64,000 nucleotides of DNA from Calditrichota bacterium (GTDB lineage Bacteria > Zhuqueibacterota > Zhuqueibacteria > Zhuqueibacterales > Geothermadaptataceae): assembly GCA_008501765.1 (NCBI GenBank), contig QQUE01000006.1, forward strand, positions 248,001-312,000. Direction: 5' to 3'. Numbering within the stretch: the stretch's first letter is position 1; each line of letters starts with the position of its first letter. A model generated the notes under the pieces. That model ran no database searches and was not told the DNA's origin. It saw nothing but the letters and a program-made list of their open reading frames with translations. This document shows, piece after piece, positions 12,149-21,964 of the stretch. Both the position numbers and the translations under genes were made by a program.

Positions 12149-12778
12149 TTGGGTCAGAAAACACATCCAATCGGATTTCGACTTGGAGTAATAAAAGACT
12201 GGGAATCAAATTGGTTCGAAGAGAAGAATTTTTCAAATCTTCTAGCGGAAGATTTAATGCTTCGAAAATATATTCGCAGTCGATTGCGTCGTGCCGGTGT
12301 TTCTGGACTGCAGATCGCACGAACAGCGCAAAAAATTACTTTAACTATCAACACGGCCCGTCCCGGTATCGTTATTGGGCGTAAAGGCCAGGAAGTCGAT
12401 AAGCTTAAAGAAGAATTGCAGCGGTTAACAAAGAAAGATATTCAGCTGAATATCAACGAAATCAAGCGACCCGAGCTCGATGCCTATCTGGTGGCAGAAA
12501 ACATTGCCAATCAGCTCATAGCTAAAATTTCTTTTCGCCGTGCGATGAAAAAAGCACTCGTGAGCACAATGCGCATGGGAGCAGAAGGAATTCGCGTCCA
12601 ATGCAGTGGCCGGCTCGGTGGCGCCGAAATGGCTCGAACCGAACAATACCGGCAAGGCCGTGTTCCGCTTCACACACTCCGTGCTGATATCGATTATGCC
12701 ATAGCCACAGCCCATACAACTTATGGCGCCATTGGAGTCAAAGTCTGGATTTGTCGCGGTGAAGTTCTCGGTTCCTGA
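12149..12778 (+). CDS. rpsC: 30S ribosomal protein S3
   Basis: S3 helps form the mRNA entry tunnel. The TTG at 12149, preceded by CAGGAGG, gives [20 protein letters not shown], the standard N-terminus; there is no nearby ATG. The KH domain motif [14 protein letters not shown] and the C-terminal [11 protein letters not shown] and [10 protein letters not shown] are present. The 209-residue length is normal. Confidence 0.97.
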   Translation: MGQKTHPIGFRLGVIKDWESNWFEEKNFSNLLAEDLMLRKYIRSRLRRAGVSGLQIARTAQKITLTINTARPGIVIGRKGQEVDKLKEELQRLTKKDIQLNINEIKRPELDAYLVAENIANQLIAKISFRRAMKKALVSTMRMGAEGIRVQCSGRLGGAEMARTEQYRQGRVPLHTLRADIDYAIATAHTTYGAIGVKVWICRGEVLGS

Positions 12779-12816
12779 TTTTTTATTTATGATTTCATTG
12801 ATGGAGTAGTAATAAA

Positions 12817-13227
12817 ATGTTAATGCCCAAAAGAGTTAAATATCGCAAAAAACACCGTGGCCGCATGCGTGGGAAAGCTGTACGGGGTTCAACAATAGCT
12901 TTTGGAGAATATGGCCTGAAAGCGCTGGAGCCAGGGTGGATTACTTCCCGGCAAATTGAAGCGGCTCGTATCGCGATGACCCGTCATATCAAACGGGGCG
13001 GTAAAGTTTGGATTCGTATTTTCCCAGATAAACCGATTACTGAAAAACCAGCAGAAACACGCATGGGTAAAGGAAAAGGTTCTCCGGAATATTGGGTATC
13101 TGTTATCAAGCCTGGCCGGATTATGTTTGAATTAGCCGGTGTAACTCCTGAGCTGGCAAAAGATGCGATGCGTCTGGCAGCTCACAAATTACCGCTGAAA
13201 ACAAAATTTGTCAGCCAGGAAAATTAG
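12817..13227 (+). CDS. rplP: 50S ribosomal protein L16
   Basis: L16 organises the A-site elbow of the 50S subunit. 136 residues beginning [17 protein letters not shown], with [21 protein letters not shown] and [12 protein letters not shown]. The first of two closely spaced ATGs is taken because many L16 proteins keep the leading MLMPKR. Followed 11 nt later by rpmC. Confidence 0.97.
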   Translation: MLMPKRVKYRKKHRGRMRGKAVRGSTIAFGEYGLKALEPGWITSRQIEAARIAMTRHIKRGGKVWIRIFPDKPITEKPAETRMGKGKGSPEYWVSVIKPGRIMFELAGVTPELAKDAMRLAAHKLPLKTKFVSQEN

Positions 13228-13238
13228 GAGAATATCTG

Positions 13239-13460
13239 ATGAAAATGTGGGAAATTAATCAACTCTCTCGTTCAGATATAGAGCAGCAATTGCTTGATTT
13301 GACCGAAGAACACCAGAATTTGAGATTCCAGCACGCTACAAAACAACTCGATAATCCGTTGCAACTGCGTGCCGTTCGCCGGGATATCGCCCGGTTGAAA
13401 ACTGTTTTAAAAGAGATGGATTTAAAGAAAAGGCCTGAAATGGCTACTGGTAATAAATAA
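13239..13460 (+). CDS. rpmC: 50S ribosomal protein L29
   Basis: Small helical-hairpin protein at the tunnel exit beside L23. 73 residues; the signature is LTEEHQNLRFQHATKQLDNP followed by RRDIARLKTVLKE. The start at ATG 13239 is preceded by AGGAG at 13227-13231. Confidence 0.93.
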   Translation: MKMWEINQLSRSDIEQQLLDLTEEHQNLRFQHATKQLDNPLQLRAVRRDIARLKTVLKEMDLKKRPEMATGNK

Positions 13461-13486
13461 GAAATTAGTTGCCAAGGAATAATAAA

Positions 13487-13741
13487 ATGGAACGTGGTCG
13501 TCGAAAGACAAGGGTCGGAAAAGTTTTAAGTAATAAGATGGATAAAAGTATTGTCATTGGAGAAGAGCGGCGTGTGCAGCATCCGATCTATGGCAAATTT
13601 TTTCGCAAGACATCGAAATTTATGGTTCATGATGAGAAGAATGAAGCCAACATCGGTGATAAAGTTCTCATAATGGAAACACGACCTCTCAGCAGACGCA
13701 AACGCTGGCGCCTGGTTGAAATTATTGAAAAAGCAAAATAA
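13487..13741 (+). CDS. rpsQ: 30S ribosomal protein S17
   Basis: Primary 16S rRNA binder of the 30S body. ATG 13487 gives [21 protein letters not shown] and 84 residues, the normal size; AAGGA at 13473-13477 is well spaced. An in-frame TTG at 13469 would swallow this Shine-Dalgarno and is rejected. Motifs [19 protein letters not shown] and [13 protein letters not shown] are typical. Last gene of the S10 set; a 6-bp hairpin (13746-13765) lies in the 47-nt gap to rplN. Confidence 0.95.
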   Translation: MERGRRKTRVGKVLSNKMDKSIVIGEERRVQHPIYGKFFRKTSKFMVHDEKNEANIGDKVLIMETRPLSRRKRWRLVEIIEKAK

Positions 13742-13788
13742 TCGCCCTCGCGTGAATTGGCGAGGCTGCGAATTGATGGAGAATTGAA

Positions 13789-14157
13789 ATGATTCAAGAG
13801 TATACGCGCCTAATCGTTGCTGATAATACAGGTGCTAAATCTGTCATGTGTATCAAAGTTCTGGGCGGAAGCAAAAGACGATACGGACGGATTGGTGACC
13901 AGATTGTGGTGGCTATTAAATCTGCAATTCCTGGGGGGACAGTAAAAAAAGGTGAGGTTGCCAAAGCGGTCATCGTCCGCACGAAGAAAGAAACACGCCG
14001 TGCTGATGGTACATATATTCGATTTGATGAAAATGCAGCCGTTTTGATCAATGATCAGAAAGAACCGCGAGGCACCCGTATTTTTGGTCCTGTTGCACGT
14101 GAACTGCGTGAAAAACAGTATATGAAAATTGTTTCACTAGCACCTGAAGTGCTCTAA
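13789..14157 (+). CDS. rplN: 50S ribosomal protein L14
   Basis: Subunit-interface protein. 122 residues, [43 protein letters not shown] and [11 protein letters not shown] are all conserved. ATGGAGAATTGAAATG shows a GGAGA Shine-Dalgarno. It opens the spc-type cluster. Confidence 0.97.
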   Translation: MIQEYTRLIVADNTGAKSVMCIKVLGGSKRRYGRIGDQIVVAIKSAIPGGTVKKGEVAKAVIVRTKKETRRADGTYIRFDENAAVLINDQKEPRGTRIFGPVARELREKQYMKIVSLAPEVL

Positions 14158-14183
14158 GTATAGTTTTGTAAACGGAGCTTGTA

Positions 14184-14519
14184 ATGCATATTAAAAAGAA
14201 CGATCAAGTCGTTGTAATTTCTGGAGCCTATAAAAATAAGCGCGGCAAAGTGCTTAAGGTTTTTCCTGATACGAATCGTGTCATCATTGAAGGTGTTGGA
14301 CTTATAAAGCGGCACATGCGCCCAAGCCAACAATATCCCAATGGTGGTATTATCGAAAAAGAAGCAGCAATTCATGCTTCAAACGTCATGGTAATTTGTC
14401 CGACTAGCAACGCACCTACCCGTATTTCAAAAAAAATAATGGAGGGCGAGGGAAAGCTGAGCCGTAGACGGGTACGTTACTCCAAAAAATATGATGAAAT
14501 TCTTCCTTCTGGTGATTAA
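14184..14519 (+). CDS. rplX: 50S ribosomal protein L24
   Basis: Assembly-initiator protein with a KOW motif: [25 protein letters not shown]. 111 residues, slightly longer than the E. coli protein, with the extra length in the C-terminal half around the segment [12 protein letters not shown]. The rplE start lies only 2 nt after the stop, suggesting coupled translation. Confidence 0.95.
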   Translation: MHIKKNDQVVVISGAYKNKRGKVLKVFPDTNRVIIEGVGLIKRHMRPSQQYPNGGIIEKEAAIHASNVMVICPTSNAPTRISKKIMEGEGKLSRRRVRYSKKYDEILPSGD

Positions 14520-14521
14520 TA

Positions 14522-15109
14522 ATGGCTAAGAAAGCAAAAAAAGTACAGAAAAAAATCGTGGTGAAAGGGTATACACCCAACTTGCAAAAGTTTTATAAAT
14601 CCACGGTGGCGCCAGCTTTGTTAAAACAATTTAAGTATGACAATGTTATGGAAATTCCCAAGCTGGATAAAATTGTTATTAATATTGGTGTTGGTGAGGC
14701 AGTCGATGACCGTAAGAATCTTGATAATGCAATTGCTGATCTGGTTATAATAAGCGGTCAAAAACCACAAATAACAAAAGCCAAAAAATCAATTTCTAAT
14801 TTTAAACTTCGCGAAGGCATGCCGATTGGCTGCCGCACAACATTGCGCAAAGTACGAATGTGGGAATTTCTCGAAAGATTTATCTGTGTTTCCGTACCAC
14901 GAATTCGAGACTTTCGTGGCTTGCCTGCCAAGCTTGATGGTCGTGGAAATTATTCTATGGGCGTACGAGAGCAGATCATTTTCCCTGAAATTGATTATGA
15001 TAAAGTCGATAAAATTCGTGGTCTGAACATTACCTTTGTCACCACAGCGAAAACGGATGAAGAAGCCTCAGCTCTTTTGGCTGGTTTCGGCATGCCGTTT
15101 AAAAAATAA
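14522..15109 (+). CDS. rplE: 50S ribosomal protein L5
   Basis: Central protuberance protein that binds 5S rRNA and touches P-site tRNA. 195 residues with an N-terminal Lys-rich lead ([16 protein letters not shown]) a little longer than usual, then [39 protein letters not shown] and the C-terminal ADEEA-like [13 protein letters not shown]. Position after rplX is canonical. Confidence 0.96.
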   Translation: MAKKAKKVQKKIVVKGYTPNLQKFYKSTVAPALLKQFKYDNVMEIPKLDKIVINIGVGEAVDDRKNLDNAIADLVIISGQKPQITKAKKSISNFKLREGMPIGCRTTLRKVRMWEFLERFICVSVPRIRDFRGLPAKLDGRGNYSMGVREQIIFPEIDYDKVDKIRGLNITFVTTAKTDEEASALLAGFGMPFKK

Positions 15110-15129
15110 ATTGAACTGAGAGGATAAAA

Positions 15130-15315
15130 TTGGCTCGTAAAGCGTTAATAGAGAAGGCAAACCGCACACCTAAATTTCGTGTGAGAGCTTATAACCGTTG
15201 CTCACGTTGCGGGCGTCCAAGAGCATATCTACGAAAATTTGGAATTTGCCGTATTTGCTTTCGTCAATTGGCTCTGGAAGGGCAAATTCCAGGCGTAAGA
15301 AAAGCAAGTTGGTAA
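15130..15315 (+). CDS. rpsZ: 30S ribosomal protein S14, zinc-binding short type
   Basis: 61-residue short S14 of the zinc ribbon class: two CXXC pairs in [16 protein letters not shown] and CRICFRQLA. The TTG start at 15130, preceded by GAGAGGA, gives [16 protein letters not shown]; no ATG is available. The final segment [11 protein letters not shown] is the family end. Presence of the Cys form implies zinc-replete growth or a second zinc-free copy elsewhere. Confidence 0.96.
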   Translation: MARKALIEKANRTPKFRVRAYNRCSRCGRPRAYLRKFGICRICFRQLALEGQIPGVRKASW

Positions 15316-15347
15316 AGTAGCCACGTAAAGAAAGGAACGAAAGTTCG

Positions 15348-15746
15348 ATGAGTATGACAGATCCCATAGCGGATTTTCTAACAAGAATCCGCAATGCCGC
15401 GAGAGCAAATCATCGCAAAGTTGATATACCAGCATCGCGCATGAAAGTAACACTCACCAAGTTGCTGTTAACATATGGCTTTATCAAAGATTATTTGCTC
15501 ATACGCGATAGCAAACAAGGTATAATTCGAATTTATTTGAAATACGATGAGGACGAGAAAAGTATCATCAATGGCTTGAAAAGAATTAGTAAGCCAGGCC
15601 AGCGGAAATACGTTGGTGTTGATGGAATTCCGCGCGTTTATAATAATATTGGCTTAGCTATTCTCAGTACTTCCAAAGGTGTTATTACCGATCGCGATGC
15701 ACGGAAATTAGCTGTTGGCGGTGAAGTACTTTGTTATGTCTGGTAA
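15348..15746 (+). CDS. rpsH: 30S ribosomal protein S8
   Basis: Central-domain assembly protein; in E. coli the translational repressor of the spc operon. 132 residues, MSMTDPIADFLTRIRNA at the start and GVITDRDARKLAVGGEVLCYVW at the end (key residues in the final 20). Position between rpsZ and rplF is standard. Confidence 0.96.
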   Translation: MSMTDPIADFLTRIRNAARANHRKVDIPASRMKVTLTKLLLTYGFIKDYLLIRDSKQGIIRIYLKYDEDEKSIINGLKRISKPGQRKYVGVDGIPRVYNNIGLAILSTSKGVITDRDARKLAVGGEVLCYVW

Positions 15747-15772
15747 ACATTGAAACCTGAAGGATAAATGCT

Positions 15773-16312
15773 GTGTCTCGAGTAGGTAAAAAAATTGTTG
15801 AATTGCCCGCCGGTGTGTCTGTATCCCGCGAGGGCGAAATTGTAAGCGTAAAAGGCCCAAAAGGCGAGTTGTCAACCCCGATCAGTTTAGCTATGAAAGT
15901 GAAAATTGACGGCAATGAATTGACAGTGGAACGTCCTTCAGAAAGTAAAGAGCATCGCGCTCTGCATGGTCTTTCACGCGCATTGATCGCAAACATGGTT
16001 GAAGGTGTCACAAACGGCTTTGAAAAGAAATTAGAGATTCGGGGTATAGGATACCGGGCGGAAATGCGCGGAAATAATGTAATATTTAGCCTTGGATACT
16101 CGCACCCTATAATATTTATTCCGCCTAAATCGATATCGGTTAAAGCGGAAGGTAATACAAATATCACGGTCGCTGGAATTGATAAGGAATTGGTGGGACA
16201 TGTTGCCGCCAAAATTCGCACTTTTCGCAAACCTGAGCCTTATAAAGGCAAAGGCATTCGGTACGTTGGCGAATATGTACGTGAAAAAGCTGGTAAGACT
16301 GCAGGAAATTAA
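15773..16312 (+). CDS. rplF: 50S ribosomal protein L6
   Basis: L6 sits near the sarcin-ricin loop and the factor-binding site. GTG 15773 gives MSRVGKKIVELPAGV; GAAGGA lies upstream. 179 residues, with EHRALHGLSRALIANMVEGV and the C-terminal KPEPYKGKGIRYVGE signature. An 83-nt gap and a possible internal promoter separate it from rplR. Confidence 0.96.
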   Translation: MSRVGKKIVELPAGVSVSREGEIVSVKGPKGELSTPISLAMKVKIDGNELTVERPSESKEHRALHGLSRALIANMVEGVTNGFEKKLEIRGIGYRAEMRGNNVIFSLGYSHPIIFIPPKSISVKAEGNTNITVAGIDKELVGHVAAKIRTFRKPEPYKGKGIRYVGEYVREKAGKTAGN

Positions 16313-16341
16313 TTGCTGCATTAAAATAATTTTCGTATATT
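16313..16341 (+). promoter_or_regulatory. Candidate internal promoter of the spc operon
   Basis: TTGCTG (16313-16318), 17 bp, TATATT (16336-16341) directly after the rplF stop, in the only sizeable gap (83 nt) of the spc cluster. It could boost expression of rplR through secY. Motif-based inference. Confidence 0.35.
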
Positions 16342-16395
16342 GAAAGCTATGCTCATTAGCTGGCATATTAAATCTAACCTTTTTGGATTACTGAA

Positions 16396-16770
16396 ATGGG
16401 CTTTAAAAAAATAAATAAAGCAGAAGTCAGAGCGCGGAAACACCGCTCTGTGAGAAAGAAAATAAGAGGCACGAGTGAACGCCCCCGTCTTTTCGTTTTT
16501 CGGAGTGCAGATAATATTTATGCACAACTGGTAGATGATGTAAATGACAAAACGATTACAGGAGCTTCAACTCTAAGTGCCGGCCTGAAAGCAGAAGCTG
16601 GGAAAGCTGAAGGAAAGATAGCCAAGGCTAAATTGGTCGGAAAAGCTATCGCGGAAAAGGCCAAAGAATTAAAAATTGAAAAAGTCATTTTTGACCGTGG
16701 CGGGTATTTGTATCATGGACGCGTTAAAGCGTTAGCCGATGCTGCTCGTGAAGGCGGCTTAAAGTTTTAA
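16396..16770 (+). CDS. rplR: 50S ribosomal protein L18
   Basis: 5S rRNA-binding protein of the central protuberance. 124 residues; signature [24 protein letters not shown] near the N-terminus, then [24 protein letters not shown] at the end. Upstream sequence has no strong Shine-Dalgarno, unlike the neighbours. Confidence 0.95.
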   Translation: MGFKKINKAEVRARKHRSVRKKIRGTSERPRLFVFRSADNIYAQLVDDVNDKTITGASTLSAGLKAEAGKAEGKIAKAKLVGKAIAEKAKELKIEKVIFDRGGYLYHGRVKALADAAREGGLKF

Positions 16771-16786
16771 ACTGGAGTTAAGTCAC

Positions 16787-17308
16787 GTGAGTAAAGTAGA
16801 AAGATTCTCTCCCGGCGAATTCGATTTAAAAGAAAAAGTCGTTCAAATAAATCGAGTCGCCAAAGTTGTAAAAGGTGGACGGCGATTTTCATTTAATGCT
16901 ATCGTTGTTTGTGGCGACGGAAATGGTCATGTTGGTATTGGCCTCGGAAAAGCAAATGAAGTAGCAGATGCCATTGCCAAGGGTGCGGAAAATGCCAAAA
17001 AAAGTTTGCGCAAAATTCATTTGATCAAAGGCACGATCCCCCATGTGGTGAATGGAAAATATGGCGCCGGAAAAGTTTTTCTTAAGCCTGCAAGCCCTGG
17101 TACAGGGGTTATTGCCGGCGGTCCTGTGAGAGCTATCATGGAATCTGTTGGCATTACTGACATACTCACGAAGTCAATCGGCTCATCGAATCCTCACAAT
17201 ATGGTGAAGGCGACGATGTCGGCTCTGGAAGGACTCTACGATGTTGGGGCAATTGCTCGCAAACGCGGGATGACTGTGAGCGAATTATACACAAAAACAA
17301 CTGTTTGA
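16787..17308 (+). CDS. rpsE: 30S ribosomal protein S5
   Basis: S5 lies at the mRNA entry and affects fidelity. GTG 16787, preceded by ACTGGAGTTA, gives [19 protein letters not shown]. Conserved [27 protein letters not shown], and [19 protein letters not shown] (spectinomycin-loop region upstream) are present. 173 residues, normal. Confidence 0.96.
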   Translation: MSKVERFSPGEFDLKEKVVQINRVAKVVKGGRRFSFNAIVVCGDGNGHVGIGLGKANEVADAIAKGAENAKKSLRKIHLIKGTIPHVVNGKYGAGKVFLKPASPGTGVIAGGPVRAIMESVGITDILTKSIGSSNPHNMVKATMSALEGLYDVGAIARKRGMTVSELYTKTTV

Positions 17309-17324
17309 GCTTCGGAGTATTAAA

Positions 17325-17519
17325 ATGGCAAAAAAGAAGCAAAAGAAATTGGTCATCAAGCAAGTGCGCAGTAAGATTGGCCACAAACAAAATCAAAAAC
17401 GCACACTTGAAGCACTTGGATTGCGAAGGATTGGGCACAGTGTTGAAAAAGTTGATTGTGAGCAAATCCAGGGCATGATTAATGTTGTCAGGCACCTTGT
17501 CACTGTACAAGAAGCATAA
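17325..17519 (+). CDS. rpmD: 50S ribosomal protein L30
   Basis: Small 50S protein of 64 residues. Family features are LVIKQVRSKIGHKQNQKRTLEALGLRRIGHSV (residues about 10-41). Position between rpsE and rplO is diagnostic. CGGAG lies upstream of the ATG. Confidence 0.94.
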   Translation: MAKKKQKKLVIKQVRSKIGHKQNQKRTLEALGLRRIGHSVEKVDCEQIQGMINVVRHLVTVQEA

Positions 17520-17530
17520 AAAGGTGAGAA

Positions 17531-17974
17531 ATGGATCTTAGTACACTTACATACGCAACAAATTCGCGGAAGAACCGCAAAAAAGTTGGCCGGGGAATTG
17601 GTTCCGGGCATGGTAAAACATCCTGCCGTGGGCATAAAGGACAAAAGTCTCGCTCCGGCGGCAGTATTCCCCCCTGGTTTGAGGGTGGGCAGATGCCTTT
17701 GCAACGACGTGTGCCCAAACGTGGTTTTACAAATATTTTTAGAAAAGAATACCAGCAGATTAATTTATCTGAATTTACTCGTAAATCTGTAGAAGGTAGC
17801 GTTGGTCCAGAGCAACTTGTCGAATTGGGATTAATTAAAAATACCAAAGTAATGGTTAAAATTCTTGGAAATGGTGAAGTGCCAAAGGGACTTGAAATTT
17901 CAGCCCATAAATTCACTAAATCTGCTATTGCGAAGATTGAAAAAGCCGGAGGGAAGGCAATAACGTTATGTTAA
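17531..17974 (+). CDS. rplO: 50S ribosomal protein L15
   Basis: Late-assembly 50S protein, 147 residues. The glycine-rich N-terminal arm KKVGRGIGSGHGKTSCRGHKG and the FEGGQMPLQRRVPKRGF segment are typical. The 3' end overlaps the secY start by 7 nt, so SecY translation is likely coupled to L15. Confidence 0.96.
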   Translation: MDLSTLTYATNSRKNRKKVGRGIGSGHGKTSCRGHKGQKSRSGGSIPPWFEGGQMPLQRRVPKRGFTNIFRKEYQQINLSEFTRKSVEGSVGPEQLVELGLIKNTKVMVKILGNGEVPKGLEISAHKFTKSAIAKIEKAGGKAITLC

Positions 17975-19293
17975 GCAGTCTGCAGAGCGTCTTTAAAATA
18001 CAAGATCTCAGAAACCGAATATTGTTTACGCTGGGAATCCTGATTGTTTATCGCATTGGTAGTCATATAACCCTTCCTAATGTCAATCCGGAAGCTCTTA
18101 TGAGCTTTTTTGACCAAGCGGGTGGGGGCGGATTGTTTGGCCTTTATGACATGTTTGTCGGTGGTGCTTTTAGCCGTGCTACAATTTTTTCTTTGGGGAT
18201 TATGCCCTATATTTCTGCATCTATCATTATTCAGTTGCTTGGTGCAGTTATGCCTTATTTTCAGCGCCTGCAAAAGCAGGGTGAAGAGGGAAGGCGCAAA
18301 ATTACTCAATATTCACGCTACGGTACTGTGTTAATTTCACTGATGCAAGCATATGGCGTTAGTGTTTTTATTGAAAGTATAACCACCAATCAAGGATTAC
18401 CGGTAGTTCCATCGCCAGGTTGGGGCTTTCGAATTATGACAATGGTCATTCTTGCAAGCGGCACCGTTTTGATTATGTGGTTCGGCGAACAACTTACTGA
18501 ACGTGGAATCGGGAACGGCATAAGTTTAATAATTTTTGTCGGGATTATTGCCCTATTTCCAAATTCTGTTCTCGATGAATGGCAGCAACTCATTGGCGGC
18601 AACCGTGAACTCATCGTCGAGGTTATTTTACTCGGAATAATGGTAGTCTGTATCGGTTTTGTGACGATGCTGACGCAGGGTACGCGAAAAATACCCGTTC
18701 AATATGCCAAACGTGTTGTGGGTAGAAAAATTTATGGCGGTCAAAGCACGCACATTCCCCTGCGCGTTAATACAGCCGGTGTTATGCCAATTATCTTTGC
18801 TCAATCCCTGATGTTTGTTCCACAAACAGTGACATCTTTTTGGCCGGACAGCGAAATTATGGGTTTAGTGAACATTTATTTTAATATGAATTCAGCAATT
18901 TATCAGGTCGTTTATGCGATACTGATTATATTCTTTACATATTTTTATACTGCAATCGCATTCAATCCTGTTGATGTTGCAGATAATATGAAAAAACACG
19001 GGGGATTTATTCCTGGTGTTCGACCCGGAAAAAAGACTGCCGAATATATAGACAATATTTTGACACGGGTTACATTACCGGGCTCTTTTTTCCTTGCTGC
19101 TGTCGCTGTGCTCCCATATTTCATTATTAAGTTCACGAATGTATCCTACAGCTACGCATCCTTTTTTGGTGGAACTTCATTGCTGATTATCGTAGGCGTT
19201 GCACTCGACACGTTGCAACAGATGGAGTCTCATCTTTTGATGCGACACTATGACGGCTTTATGAAGGGCGGAAAAATTAAGGGTAGACGATAG
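17968..19293 (+). CDS. secY: Protein translocase subunit SecY
   Basis: Channel subunit of the Sec translocon in the inner membrane, working with SecE, SecG and SecA. 441 residues with ten hydrophobic segments; RNRILFTLGILIVYRIGSHI is the start of TM1, and conserved PYISASIIIQLL, GEEGRRKITQYSRYGT, ERGIGNGISLIIFVGI and cytosolic-loop residues near PVQYAKRVVGRK are visible. The C-terminal tail MKGGKIKGRR is basic. Both SecY and the downstream adk are in the usual spc order. Confidence 0.97.
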   Translation: MLSSLQSVFKIQDLRNRILFTLGILIVYRIGSHITLPNVNPEALMSFFDQAGGGGLFGLYDMFVGGAFSRATIFSLGIMPYISASIIIQLLGAVMPYFQRLQKQGEEGRRKITQYSRYGTVLISLMQAYGVSVFIESITTNQGLPVVPSPGWGFRIMTMVILASGTVLIMWFGEQLTERGIGNGISLIIFVGIIALFPNSVLDEWQQLIGGNRELIVEVILLGIMVVCIGFVTMLTQGTRKIPVQYAKRVVGRKIYGGQSTHIPLRVNTAGVMPIIFAQSLMFVPQTVTSFWPDSEIMGLVNIYFNMNSAIYQVVYAILIIFFTYFYTAIAFNPVDVADNMKKHGGFIPGVRPGKKTAEYIDNILTRVTLPGSFFLAAVAVLPYFIIKFTNVSYSYASFFGGTSLLIIVGVALDTLQQMESHLLMRHYDGFMKGGKIKGRR

Positions 19294-19317
19294 GCATAAC
19301 TGAAGCATATTGTCCAA

Positions 19318-19983
19318 ATGGAACTTATTTTTATTGGATATCCAGGATCGGGAAAAGGAACACAAGCCTCATACCTGGCAGAAAAATACGGCATACCACA
19401 GATCTCGACCGGCGATATTCTACGCAAAGCTGTGGCCGAACAAACACCCTTGGGAATTGAAGCTAAAAAAGCAATAGATACAGGAGAGCTCGTTCCCGAT
19501 AATGTCGTGATTGGAATGATTGAAGAGCGGCTGAAAGAGAAAGATGCCCAGGCAGGTTTCATACTCGATGGATTTCCACGAACCATCAAGCAAGCTCAGG
19601 AATTCGATCGGATTTTATATAAAATAGGCAGGTATATTGGCGCAGTTCTTTCGCTTGAAGTTTCGAAAAGGCGAATTTTAAAACGATTGACAAGTCGTCG
19701 GGTATGTTCAGATTGTAACCACGTTTATAACCTGATTTATGATCCGCCCCCTGATTCAGGCGTGTGTGTCAGTTGCAAAAAAGCAGTAACGTTCTTTCAA
19801 AGAAAAGATGATAGCGAGTCGACTGTAAAACACCGAATGGATGTTTACGAAGAATTGACCCGGCCACTCAAGGAATATTACGATGGCCAGGGCAAACTAT
19901 GTGAGGTTGATGGTTCTCTGAATATCGATAAAGTTCGTGAGAAAATCATTGCAATCACCTCACCTTTGGGAAAAAGACTATGA
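19318..19983 (+). CDS. adk: Adenylate kinase (zinc-lid type)
   Basis: Catalyses ATP + AMP to 2 ADP in the cytoplasm. 221 residues: P loop GYPGSGKGTQA, AMP-binding STGDILRKAV and LDGFPRTIKQA. The LID is the long form and carries CSDC and CVSC cysteine pairs (about residues 130-155), indicating structural zinc as in Gram-positive and many FCB kinases. The gene overlaps map by 4 nt (ATGA), consistent with a secY-adk-map unit. Confidence 0.96.
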   Translation: MELIFIGYPGSGKGTQASYLAEKYGIPQISTGDILRKAVAEQTPLGIEAKKAIDTGELVPDNVVIGMIEERLKEKDAQAGFILDGFPRTIKQAQEFDRILYKIGRYIGAVLSLEVSKRRILKRLTSRRVCSDCNHVYNLIYDPPPDSGVCVSCKKAVTFFQRKDDSESTVKHRMDVYEELTRPLKEYYDGQGKLCEVDGSLNIDKVREKIIAITSPLGKRL

Positions 19984-20729
19984 TACACATTCGGAACCAA
20001 AGTGAAATAGACAAAATTCGGGAAAGTTGTCAAATAGTTGTCGAATCCATTTTAAAAGCGGGTGACGCTCTTAAAGAAGGAGTCACCTCGAACGAATTGG
20101 ATACTATCATCGAGCAAAATATCCGTTCTCATAATGCCGAACCGGCCTTCAAAGGGTACCAGGGATTTCCGGCGTCCGCTTGCATCTCGATAAATGAAGC
20201 TGTCGTTCATGGTATACCTGATGATAAGCCAATCAAAGCGGGAAGCATTGTGAAAATAGATGTCGGAGTAAAGAAAAACGGATATTTTGGCGACGCAGCA
20301 AAATCATTTTGTGTCGGCGCTGTGTCTGAGGAAAATAAAAAACTTTTAGAAGTAACTCGAGAATCCTTATACAAAGCTATCGAAGCTGCACATTGGGGTA
20401 ATCGATTATCAGATATTTCATATGCTGTTCAAAGTCATGTGGAAAAGTATGGATATTCTGTGGTGCGGCAGCTTGTCGGACATGGAATTGGTACTGAATT
20501 GCATGAGGAACCCCAGGTTCCCAATTATGGCAAACCGGGACGCGGTCCCAGATTGAAACCGGGAATGGTTCTGGCCATCGAACCAATGATAAATATTGGC
20601 GGATGCGAAGTTGTCACAGCCGATGATGGATGGACAGTTAAAACAGCAGATTCTACTATCTCCGCTCATTTTGAGCATTCGATAGCGATTCAAAAAGGAT
20701 CTGCCGAAATACTAACGCAAGGTTTATAA
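19980..20729 (+). CDS. map: Methionine aminopeptidase, type I
   Basis: Removes the initiator Met from nascent proteins. 249 residues of the pita-bread fold. Metal ligands are recognised as the Asp residues in [19 protein letters not shown], His in [12 protein letters not shown], Glu in [10 protein letters not shown] and the final Glu in AHFEHSIAI. The short form without an N-terminal extension is class Ia. infA begins 5 nt downstream. Confidence 0.96.
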   Translation: MIHIRNQSEIDKIRESCQIVVESILKAGDALKEGVTSNELDTIIEQNIRSHNAEPAFKGYQGFPASACISINEAVVHGIPDDKPIKAGSIVKIDVGVKKNGYFGDAAKSFCVGAVSEENKKLLEVTRESLYKAIEAAHWGNRLSDISYAVQSHVEKYGYSVVRQLVGHGIGTELHEEPQVPNYGKPGRGPRLKPGMVLAIEPMINIGGCEVVTADDGWTVKTADSTISAHFEHSIAIQKGSAEILTQGL

Positions 20730-20734
20730 TATAC

Positions 20735-20953
20735 ATGGCAAAAGAAGAAGCAATAAGGGTTGATGGAACGATTTACGAAACTTTGCCCAATGCATCTTTT
20801 CGTGTGGAGCTTGAAAATGGGCATAAAGTTCTCGCGCATATTTCAGGCAAAATGCGGATGCATTTCATCAAGATTTTACCTGGTGATAAAGTTACAATCG
20901 AGTTATCCCCTTATGATCTTTCAAGAGGCCGTATCGTCTATCGCTACAAATAA
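20735..20953 (+). CDS. infA: Translation initiation factor IF-1
   Basis: 72-residue OB-fold protein that occupies the 30S A site during initiation. Signature: [20 protein letters not shown], then [19 protein letters not shown] and [15 protein letters not shown]. Placement between map and rpmJ is canonical. Confidence 0.97.
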   Translation: MAKEEAIRVDGTIYETLPNASFRVELENGHKVLAHISGKMRMHFIKILPGDKVTIELSPYDLSRGRIVYRYK

Positions 20954-20967
20954 GCAGGAAAACGACC

Positions 20968-21081
20968 ATGAAAGTAAGATCTTCCGTAAAAAAAATGTGT
21001 GATGCGTGCAAGATTATCAAAAGAAAAGGTAAGATCCGCGTCATCTGCAAAAATCCGCGCCATAAGCAGCGCCAAGGATAA
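20968..21081 (+). CDS. rpmJ: 50S ribosomal protein L36 (zinc ribbon form)
   Basis: Very short gene of 37 codons: [20 protein letters not shown] then [17 protein letters not shown]. The zinc ligands C11, C14, C27 and H32 are all present, so this is the C+ form. AGCAGGAAAACGACC lies upstream of the ATG, with 14 nt after infA and 25 nt before rpsM. It fits the family in both length and place. Confidence 0.97.
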   Translation: MKVRSSVKKMCDACKIIKRKGKIRVICKNPRHKQRQG

Positions 21082-21106
21082 TTAACAAGAAATTTGGAGG
21101 AGTATC

Positions 21107-21478
21107 TTGGCTCGTATACAAGGCATTGACCTTCCACGTGATAAGAGACTTGAAGTTGCACTGACATATATATATGGAATTGGACGTCGTTCAGCTCGCG
21201 AAATTCTCGTAAAAGCTAAAATCGACCCCAATATTCGTGTCAAAGATATGTCCAGTGAACACATCGCACAAATTCGTGCGGTAATAGGCGCCGACTATAA
21301 AGTGGAAGGTGCCCTTCGTACAGAAATTCAGATGAATATCAAACGTCTGATGGACATTGGCTGCTATAGAGGAGTTCGGCATCGTCGTGGTCTACCTGTT
21401 CGTGGGCAACGCACGTCAACAAACGCACGTACGCGAAAAGGTAAACGCCGTACGGCAGGCATTGGTAAAAAACGCTAA
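21107..21478 (+). CDS. rpsM: 30S ribosomal protein S13
   Basis: 30S head protein touching L5 and P-site tRNA. TTG 21107 with GGAGGAG just upstream gives [24 protein letters not shown]-like start (key residues 1-20). [30 protein letters not shown] and the basic tail are conserved. 123 residues. Confidence 0.97.
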   Translation: MARIQGIDLPRDKRLEVALTYIYGIGRRSAREILVKAKIDPNIRVKDMSSEHIAQIRAVIGADYKVEGALRTEIQMNIKRLMDIGCYRGVRHRRGLPVRGQRTSTNARTRKGKRRTAGIGKKR

Positions 21479-21521
21479 GGCGTAAATACGAATACTTTAT
21501 CTATAATTATGGAGTTTCCCA

Positions 21522-21911
21522 TTGGCTAGTGCAAAAGGAAAAAAGACTAAAAAACGTGAAAAGGTAGAAGCAAACGGGCTGGCAACAGTTCATGCTACTT
21601 TTAACAATACAATTATCTCTTTAAGTGACATTTATGGCAATACAATCTCATGGGCGACCGGTGGGAAAGTTGGTTTTAAAGGATCAAGAAAATCAACCCC
21701 CTTTGCTGCTCAGGTTGCTGCAGAAAATGCGGCAAAAATTGCCATGGATCTCGGTTTAAGACGTGTTGAAGTATTAATTAAGGGTCCTGGCGCTGGCCGT
21801 GAATCGGCGGTGCGTGCTTTACAGGCTGCAGGGCTGGAAATTACTGCGATTAAAGATGTAACCCCTATCCCACATAACGGGTGTCGTCCTCCAAAACGTC
21901 GCAGAGTGTGA
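21522..21911 (+). CDS. rpsK: 30S ribosomal protein S11
   Basis: Platform protein of the 30S subunit near the E site. TTG 21522 preceded by ATGGAGTTTCCCA gives [56 protein letters not shown] and the C-terminal [15 protein letters not shown] are diagnostic. 129 residues. Confidence 0.97.
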   Translation: MASAKGKKTKKREKVEANGLATVHATFNNTIISLSDIYGNTISWATGGKVGFKGSRKSTPFAAQVAAENAAKIAMDLGLRRVEVLIKGPGAGRESAVRALQAAGLEITAIKDVTPIPHNGCRPPKRRRV

Positions 21912-21964
21912 ATAATTAATTCGTTGAAACTCAAAAGTTTAATGGGTTGGAGGTTGTAAAATAT

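Noticed and set aside
13746-13765. Six-bp hairpin CCTCGC/GCGAGG between rpsQ and rplN
   Set aside because: Short, no T-run, and within a continuous operon; noted with rpsQ but not called as a terminator.
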